Shown one piece after another: positions 57,406 through 64,000 of a stretch of DNA of 64,000 bases (the stretch's first letter is position 1; each line of letters opens with the position of its first letter). The notes below the pieces were generated by a model. That model was not told where the DNA came from. It saw nothing but the letters and a program-made list of their open reading frames with translations, and did no database searches. Source of the stretch: Adineta vaga (Eukaryota > Rotifera); contig CP075492.1 in the NCBI GenBank assembly GCA_021613535.1, positions 18,476,001 through 18,540,000 on the forward strand, read 5' to 3'. Made by a program: the position numbers and the translations under genes.

Positions 57406-58869
57406 TTAAATAAGCATAAATTGTTCGGGATAATCATCAGAATAATTGTTTAACCATAAAGGAAGAAAAGTTTGTTTTTGTTTTAATTTTTCATTCCAAA
57501 CATATTGAATTCTTTGTTGAATTAAATTTCTTTTTTCATTTGTTAATTGAAATATTGTATGATTATAATCTAAATTTAAACTAAGAAAATTTCTCATACC
57601 ATGAACTCGTCCTCGATTATGTTCTGGTCCTATTTTTAATTGTCTACTATTAAATATTCCTGAAGCTAAACTAAATGTACTAAATGCACTAATTAATATA
57701 TCATCACGTAATAAACGATTAAATGTTTCTGAAGTTCGTCCATTTAAAAAGAAAACCAATCGACATTGTAATTCAGGTAAATATTCTTTCAATTCATCGA
57801 GAATATCATTAAAATCATTAATATTACCTTCACTATAAATTGTTATGAAATAATTCTTTTCAATTTCTTTTGGTAAAGATTTTATTAGAAATATTAAAAG
57901 TGGTGCATAAGCAGAATTTGAAATAAAACGATAACGATCACCAAATATAATTCGACCTTGTAAATTACGTTTAACAACATCACCATGACGAATATGAACA
58001 CCAATTAATAAGTTTTTATTGAAATTAATTTGAGAACATTTAAATTGTTGAATTGAATTTGAATGAGAAATATAATTCAATGGAAGTGATGTACCTGCCC
58101 ATACTCCATTTGGATATTTATATAATTTTCTATGTTGTAACCACCATCGAATTTCCATAACAATACCTATTTCCATTAAAGATGATGTTATTGTTATTGT
58201 TCGACTTGAATAAAATGTAAAACCTGATTTTTCATTTGGAAGATTTAATAAAAATTCTTGGAATAAATTTTTTAAATAAGATTTTATTGTAAATACTTGT
58301 TTTCCTTGATGATTTTGATCAAATGTTTGATTTGGTAGTAAATTAAAATGAAAAATATTTTTTCGAATTGATGAATTTTTTGGACATGATTCATAAGCTG
58401 AATAAGGAATTTGCCAATCATAAAATAACCAATATTTTTCTCTTTCCCAATTATTTTCATCGTCAGAATGTTCAGCTATCCATTGAAAATGTATCAATGT
58501 TAAATTCAATTTATAAGCAATATTTAATATACCTAAATACCACATTAATACTGATCCTGTTCCATGATGAATACGTAGAGATTGAGAATGGTTTATTAAT
58601 AAATATCGACCAGAATTACAATCAATTTGCGGATGATAAGTTAATAACATAGAATATTTTTCTTTATATTCTTTAAAATAATTATTTAATGATTGATCAA
58701 TATCAGAATAACATGGAGTATTTTCATACATACATTCATTTAAGAAATTATTAGATGAAGAAGTGAAATGATGAAAGAAAAGTAGAGTTAGAATGACTGA
58801 AAATAGATAAAGAAGAGTTTTTTGAGAGAAAAGTCGAGAACATTTACGAATTATTTCTTTTAAACACAT
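57406..58869 (-). CDS. type II membrane glycosyltransferase, fucosyltransferase-superfamily-like
   Basis: A single 487-residue frame from ATG 58869. A short cytosolic start with basic residues is followed by a signal-anchor helix (about 19-36, TLLYLFSVILTLLFFHHF), as in Golgi glycosyltransferases. The luminal part contains LLIGVHIRHGDVVKRN; HxRxGD is the donor-binding Arg motif shared by alpha-1,2-, alpha-1,6- and protein O-fucosyltransferases. Further on, ISAFSTFSLASGIF resembles the (S/T)-x-F-S-x-(A/S) block near the C-terminus of that superfamily. Several N-glycosylation sites fit a luminal location. The likely reaction is transfer of a sugar from GDP-fucose to a glycan or protein; the acceptor is not predictable. 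No introns. Confidence 0.65.
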   Translation of the reverse strand: MCLKEIIRKCSRLFSQKTLLYLFSVILTLLFFHHFTSSSNNFLNECMYENTPCYSDIDQSLNNYFKEYKEKYSMLLTYHPQIDCNSGRYLLINHSQSLRIHHGTGSVLMWYLGILNIAYKLNLTLIHFQWIAEHSDDENNWEREKYWLFYDWQIPYSAYESCPKNSSIRKNIFHFNLLPNQTFDQNHQGKQVFTIKSYLKNLFQEFLLNLPNEKSGFTFYSSRTITITSSLMEIGIVMEIRWWLQHRKLYKYPNGVWAGTSLPLNYISHSNSIQQFKCSQINFNKNLLIGVHIRHGDVVKRNLQGRIIFGDRYRFISNSAYAPLLIFLIKSLPKEIEKNYFITIYSEGNINDFNDILDELKEYLPELQCRLVFFLNGRTSETFNRLLRDDILISAFSTFSLASGIFNSRQLKIGPEHNRGRVHGMRNFLSLNLDYNHTIFQLTNEKRNLIQQRIQYVWNEKLKQKQTFLPLWLNNYSDDYPEQFMLI

Positions 58870-59086
58870 ATTCTACGTCATTTAATCGGTTATATAAAAC
58901 TACAAAGAAGAAATGATATATTTACCGTTCGTTTTGTAATATAAACCGATGTATGTTAATAGTGATGTCCTGTACAGATTCAAATAAAACATACGAATAA
59001 TATATGACAAACATATGAGAAGATCAAATATTCGAGACTTTTTCTTTAACGAATTTATGATTGCATTTTTGTATGAAAAATCAAAT

Positions 59087-59112
59087 TTGAGGGGTGGGTG
59101 GGTGAGGGGAAA
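59087..59112. repeat. telomere-like G tract T13
   Basis: TTGAGGGGTGGGTGGGTGAG without an inverted partner nearby. Confidence 0.55.
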
Positions 59113-59380
59113 GCGTGTGATTCCGGAATGTTCAAAATCGTGGAATAGGAAGTATTCTCGATTCATCAATATCTCGAAGATTTTCAGTCACATCAATCGA
59201 ATAAATGACTTAGAAGGTTAGTTCAACTAGATTCAGATTTGTGCTATTACGTAAGCCAAACGATGATTTTGCTTATTTAGGACTGTTGGATCATATTGTT
59301 AGTTTTATTATAACTCAGTGGTACGCTTCTCGACCTTGAAAATTTTATTTCGTAAAATATAAAATCAATAAGAGGTATGT

Positions 59381-60465
59381 TTAATTTTTAATACAGTAGT
59401 TATGGGTCATATGAGGAAATTCTGTTCTCTCTATTGTGTATGTGACATTAACGTTGAGTTGAGAAAAGAATGGTAATAATTCGAATTTATTAACTACATC
59501 CTTACTCAAAGCTTTCAACACTCCATACACGTTCAATTGAAGAGAAATCTGTTTTAATTTGTTGTGTGAACCTAACATAGTTGTCCACCAATATGGATCT
59601 AGTAGACTTCTATCATTCTGATACCAAGTAAATTCAAAAGAGAATGTATGCAGATTGGGACAACATCGTAGCAGTAATTCAAGAAATTTAGTGAGAAACG
59701 GATTATAGAAATCTTGATCTCCTCTTAAGTTGAGTTTTTTCATGTTTGGAAGACCCATATTGATTCGAGTAGATGACAGAGCAGAGGACACTTTTGCACC
59801 ATCGTCATTTGGGTAAACATAAAGTTTTGCTGAAAGTGAACGAAGTTGAGGACATTGTTCCAAAATTCGAATAGCCAATACATAATGAAGCACGCCCACC
59901 TCTATGTAGAGAAGTGATGGAAAATAAAATGTACATAGATTGTTCACGAGTGGCAATTCTCCATTAAATAAAGTTCCTTGTAAATACAATCGTTGAAGAA
60001 AAGGACAATTTAGACGAAAGAAATTCATCGTAGGCGGATTAACACATGTACGATTGTCCCAGTGACCACTAATGGTCAGCGAAACAAGAATCGAGACAGA
60101 TGGAAGATGTTTGACAATATTAAATGAACCGTCGTATGGATCATCATATTCTAGTCGAAAATGTTGAATTTGTTTAAATTTCTCTATCGGAAATTCCTAA
60201 ATGTGACAAATTATTTTGATTTCGGCCAATTATGAAGAAAAAAAAGGAAGAAATTTACCTGAAATAATATGTAGGTCGAGTTGGATCGTTCGACTAAGTA
60301 TGATGAATACAATGAAAGGCTTTTAATAGACTGAATAAGTTGATTGATCCGTTCATTGATACCATAAAATGACGTGAAAAGATTAATCCAATCGACATAT
60401 TCGAAAACTTCAAGCCAAAGTTCATTTGCTAAATCTTCAATACATGATGATTTCTTGTCAAACAT
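59381..60465 (-). CDS. F-box/LRR-like protein (2 exons)
   Basis: Exon 1 60465-60259 and exon 2 60196-59381 join in phase 0 (CAG|GTAAAT, TTTAG|GAA) and give 340 residues. The N-terminus IEDLANELWLEVFEYVDWI is a standard F-box core (L-x-x-E-L-x-x-x-I/V-F-x-Y/L), followed by the helix with the Asn-Ile-x-Gln-Leu pattern. Downstream are irregular leucine-rich repeats (CPFLQRLYLQGT, FPSLLYIEVG, CPQLRSLSAKLY, MGLPNMKKLNLRG, CCPNLHTFSFEF). F-box proteins recruit substrates to SCF ubiquitin ligases; here the LRRs would select the substrate. Bdelloids have many such genes, and the fragment at 25780-25860 appears related. Confidence 0.8.
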
Positions 60466-61345
60466 CTTGTGCGATAATATATCAATAGACAGAAGTTATA
60501 TATCTTGTTTGAAATCCATAGTTACTTTTTTGTTGTGATTACCTGTAGAAATGAAAAAGAGAAAATAACTATGTTGGAAATAATCTTGAGTGTAAGTAAA
60601 ACTTTTTTTTTAACTTATGGACTCTTTAAAAAAAAGTCTCTTTTGCTTGGAAAATGACTCCATTCGAATAGAAACTAGATAAAAGAAAGTAGAAGAATAC
60701 GAATAACGATATTAAATACTTCAGACAAAGATGTAAGAACATGTGCACCTTCTCACTGACGAAAAATGTCAATAATGCACATCCTCTATATGGAGGAGGA
60801 AAAAACCAACATACAATAATGACGTACATTAGAACAGACAGAAATGAAAGAAAATGTGTTAAAGGTATTCCAATCGATCGTGTATGATATATGGTTCATT
60901 TTTGATAGAGCTAATTTAATGATAAATCCAGTGTTTACTGTGGAGTCGAGTTTTTTTTTGATAGTTGTGAGATCTATAGTAATACGACTAAATAACATGG
61001 AAGCATTATCTTCAAGTATATATCCTCGATCAAATACAGTGCTGTGTAAATAGAGTCGTCGAAAAACAATCGAGTATCTTTCAATCTAACATATCCGCAG
61101 CAAGTTGTGAAGACGAACAAAGTATGTCCAATGACTCATGTTGCTCTTATATTTTAAAAAGAGAACGAAAGATAATTATTGCTTGTTAGGTTTGTATCCT
61201 TACTTATTTGTTCGATTAAAGCAGCATAGTTACATGCTTGACTAAACACGTGTGCAGATTCAATGTGAAACATAAAATAAACACATCAATAATAGAGGCA
61301 AAAGAAGGCCATCAGCGTCATTTGATAAAAAAATCGATACTGTGC
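60466..61345. other. intergenic stretch
   Basis: The minus strand around 60840-61060 has an open frame with LYLHSTVFD-like LRR flavour that could be a relic of another F-box gene, but it is too weak to call. Otherwise nothing was recognised. Confidence 0.4.
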
Positions 61346-64000
61346 ATGCTCGACGTACAGAAAATATTGAAATTGTTTGCAACAGCGTTGCTGTGCTTTA
61401 GCTGTCTAACCGTAGAATTAAGCGCACCACCCTCACGCATTTTGTTTGTTAGCATTCCATTTCCATCACATGTGAATGTACTGATTGCCATCGCGCGCGC
61501 TCTTCCGTCTCATCACCATGTTGCTTTCGCAGTTTTTGACGTGAATGTACAAGCAGTTCATGACGCACTCGATCCTCATCGTCCACTGTCAATTGTGTCA
61601 CTAGGTGCTCTTCCTAACGAAAAGCCGACATTCGAGCCGCATAATGGCGAGTCGAATATAGCATTATTAGGTCGTGCCGCGCTGCCCATTTTTATTGGTG
61701 TCTTATATGCACCAATGCACGACGCACTGCTTTCACACCTTAAAATGCACTCATACGATATGATGGTTTTAGACATGTTTGCATTTGCTGCTCAAGATCT
61801 TGCACACGATCTCAATATACCTATGATCGTGCATTCAGCCACACCAACGTATGGTGTACTCAACTTGCCGGCATGGGTACCGCGAGAATTCGACGTATTG
61901 ACACAACAACACCTACGAAATTCGTTTTTACAACGCTTTTATGAACATATTGTGGTGCCTTTTTCCATGATATATCACCTTGGTCCGCACATGTTTCATT
62001 TGAATGAACTGCGACGCAAGTTGAATCGGACCGCTTCTTATACTGTGTTTGGATTATCCAGTCCTACGCAGCGTTGGCAAGGACATCCAATACTCATCTC
62101 TAGGTGTTTGTCGTTCGAGTTTCGACGTGCCTATACACCCAATTATCACTTCATCGGATTTATTATCCTCAAGAGAACAATAAATGAAGTAAGTAGAGTC
62201 ATTTTCGGCAGGAAAAAAACAGATACAACGACTTTTTTTAATGTATAGTGCGACTTCGCTTATTTTTCCTTAATCAAACAGTACGAAAAATTAATTTAAG
62301 CCTCATATAGAAGATTCTCTTGAATGAGGGAAGCAAATGGCAGAGCAAAAGACTTACTTACTGAAGGTTATTTTTCTTGAGTCTTTTTTGTAGTTTTAAC
62401 TTTTTTTCTACGCTTTTGAATGTGTTCTTGCAGCTAATATGCAATAATATTTTCGTTCAGCCTTTTCATTAGAAGTTGCCATTTTATAATGGACTGTATG
62501 GTATCCTATGAGACTATTCTAATTTGAATATGAGATCCATATATTCACTATTTCAAAGCAATTTCTTAAGCAAACTTTTACTAGATAAATCTGACACATT
62601 ATATTCCGTCCCGAATAAAGTAGACCCGAAATCGGAAGTGTCGAAAAAATTAATATATTGATGTTACAAGATCAAATAGTGTTCTATTTATAGCTGAAGT
62701 ACAGTTCAGCCAATCGGCAGCGTCTTCAGACTTGTGATCTACATTTCTTGTACTCCACTTATCAGCGAACTTTCAGCCGAAGAATTTGATGTTCAATTCA
62801 CTAGATGGTCAAACTCTTTTTATCGCAATCTAGTTTCACTACATACAGAGAGGTGCATAAAAGACTTGCTCGTTTTGAGAAACACGATCTAAAAGGAGTG
62901 TTGAAGTATATAGGATATAAATTTGTACTCACTCTTCTGCCTCCCTCTCCCCTCCCCCACAGACCGTGACCGACTTAACAATAAGCCATCACAGACCATG
63001 ACAGACACTTTAATTAATCAATTAGCTATCTAACTAAGAATCGGATTAATCCACTAATTAACCGTTCAATTAATAGATATCCACTTAATATATCAATAGT
63101 AAATCAGTAATGACTCGGGGACAAACCGTGACAGACAGGTCAAAAGCCGTCACAAACCATGACATCTATGTTTAAAAATGTATAAGTTTTTTATGAATCA
63201 CTTTGTGTTATATAGCAGTTCGATTTTGCATTCGTATTTGCTACATCTTTTAAGATTCTGTAAGTCTTCTATGAGAACCATTTATCCTTTTGTTGTGATA
63301 TTTCTAGACGGACTATACTGACGAGACGCGTGCTGTTAACGTATGGCTTAATAGAACACGGGCTCCCGAAGAATTTGTCGTGTTGGTCGCTTTTGGTACA
63401 CTGAGCAAAGTAAATGAAAAGGTTTGGCAAGCATTAGTCGATACAGTGCAACTCGTGCCAAATATGCACCTGCTTTTGACAATACCTGACCAGGTGCAGC
63501 GCATCAGAGTCCATGCATTACTCAAGTCTTTACTCGATCAACAATCACGTGTACTTGTCGTTTCATGGATCAATCAACAAGACGTTCTAACTCATTCTTC
63601 TCTGCGCATGTTTATTACACATGGTGGACTAAACAGCATTGGTGAAGCAGTGCATGCACATGTACCTTTACTTGTCTTGCCTGGTTTTGCCGATCAGCCA
63701 GCTAATGCAGCAAAAGTGCAAGAAGCCAAGATTGGCTACGCGCTAGAGCGAAGTACGATAACGGCCACTAAACTCGCCATTCACATCAAACAAATACATG
63801 CGGAACACGATGTGTTTATTCGACGTTTGATTCGCATGCATCAATTGAGTGAACTAGAAGGAGGAGCGCAACGAGCAGCTACATTAATCGATCAGTGGTT
63901 ACTCGTAGGTTATGCACACTTAGATACACTCGAGCATCAATTACCTTCTCTTGTTGCAACTAGTCTGGATGTACGGCTTGCATTCTTTGCACTTCTCATC
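61346..64000 (+). CDS. UDP-glycosyltransferase (GT1 family), 3' end outside the window
   Basis: Exon 1 61346-62188 and exon 2 from 63308 join in phase 0 (GAA|GTAAGT, TTTCTAG|ACG). The ATG at 61346 was chosen because it starts a signal peptide (MLDVQKILKLFATALLCFSC); the frame is open further upstream but without an ATG. The N-terminal acceptor half begins PPSRILFVSIPFPSHVNVLIA, with the usual His after a beta strand. Exon 2 holds the donor half: VLVAFGTLSK, then LVVSWINQQDVLTHSSLRMF and ITHGGLNSIGEA, with VPLLVLPGFADQPANAAKV, matching the UGT signature. It transfers a sugar from a UDP-sugar to small lipophilic molecules, usually in detoxification. The exons are visibly richer in G+C than neighbouring genes. 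The C-terminal membrane anchor would lie beyond 64000. Confidence 0.85.
62189..63307 (+). other. 1.1-kb UGT intron with internal repeats
   Basis: About twenty times the length of typical introns here. At 62962-63010 and 63118-63165 a ~45-bp unit is repeated (CAGACCGTGACCGAC / CAAACCGTGACAGAC; CATCACAGACCATGACA / CGTCACAAACCATGACA). A pyrimidine-rich tract (CTCCCTCTCCCCTCCCCCAC) precedes the first copy. No ORF. Confidence 0.6.

Noticed and set aside
59300-59345. tRNA-like A-box (AACTCAGTGGTACGC)
   Set aside because: No B-box, acceptor stem or anticodon arm could be completed.
60844-61053. Overlapping frames on both strands
   Set aside because: Weak LRR flavour on the minus strand only; not enough to separate from chance.

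Overview
This window looks like nuclear DNA from a bdelloid rotifer (Adineta/Rotaria type). That is an inference from several features: AT-rich sequence; protein genes split by GT..AG introns, many of about 50-70 bp; secreted or membrane families that are large in bdelloids (NHL, FG-GAP/VCBS, pentapeptide, LDLa-EGF-7TM); many transposon families; and repeated G-rich tracts built on TGTGGG, the known bdelloid telomere unit. No rRNA, tRNA, CRISPR or bacterial operon structure was found.

Layout. 1-500: a three-exon secreted eight-cysteine peptide (minus) with hydrophobin-like spacing. 1724-10571: a short-chain dehydrogenase pseudogene (minus) split by an 8.5 kb Mutator-like element at 1906-10383, which has ~980 bp inverted repeats and a 9-bp target duplication. 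The element carries an env-like glycoprotein ORF and no recognised transposase. A PIF/Harbinger element (2459-6547, TTA duplication) is nested in its left arm, and a 310-bp GC-rich insertion is nested inside a Harbinger gene. 11394-13356: FG-GAP membrane protein (minus). 15588-19816: one gene with three copies of a two-TM, large-ectodomain module (plus). 20758-23706: secreted NHL-repeat protein (minus). 25298-26560: gene fragments (E2 ubiquitin-conjugating domain, FG-GAP) bounded by telomere-like hairpins. 27755-29488: TM, coiled-coil and pentapeptide protein (plus).

32635-42160: a KDZ-type transposase gene and a DUF3987-like ATPase gene (both minus, both frameshifted), flanked by two tandem arrays that share a motif in opposite orientation. 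42139-42557: small secreted protein (minus). 44457-45660: DD37D mariner fragment capped by a telomere-like tract. 46069-46510: foldback MITE. 46980-48202: cathepsin L-like protease (minus). 49082-50239: degenerate DD34D mariner. 50573-55327: 1584-aa LDLa/EGF/7TM receptor (minus, one exon). 57406-58869: type II glycosyltransferase (minus). 59381-60465: F-box/LRR-like protein (minus). 61346-64000: UDP-glycosyltransferase (plus), running off the right edge.

The intact-looking genes mostly act at the cell surface or outside the cell and show no operon-like linkage. The rest is a mosaic of nested transposons, pseudogenes and telomere-like G/C-rich hairpins, as reported for bdelloid subtelomeric DNA. 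All exon joins were read by eye from splice sites and reading phase.
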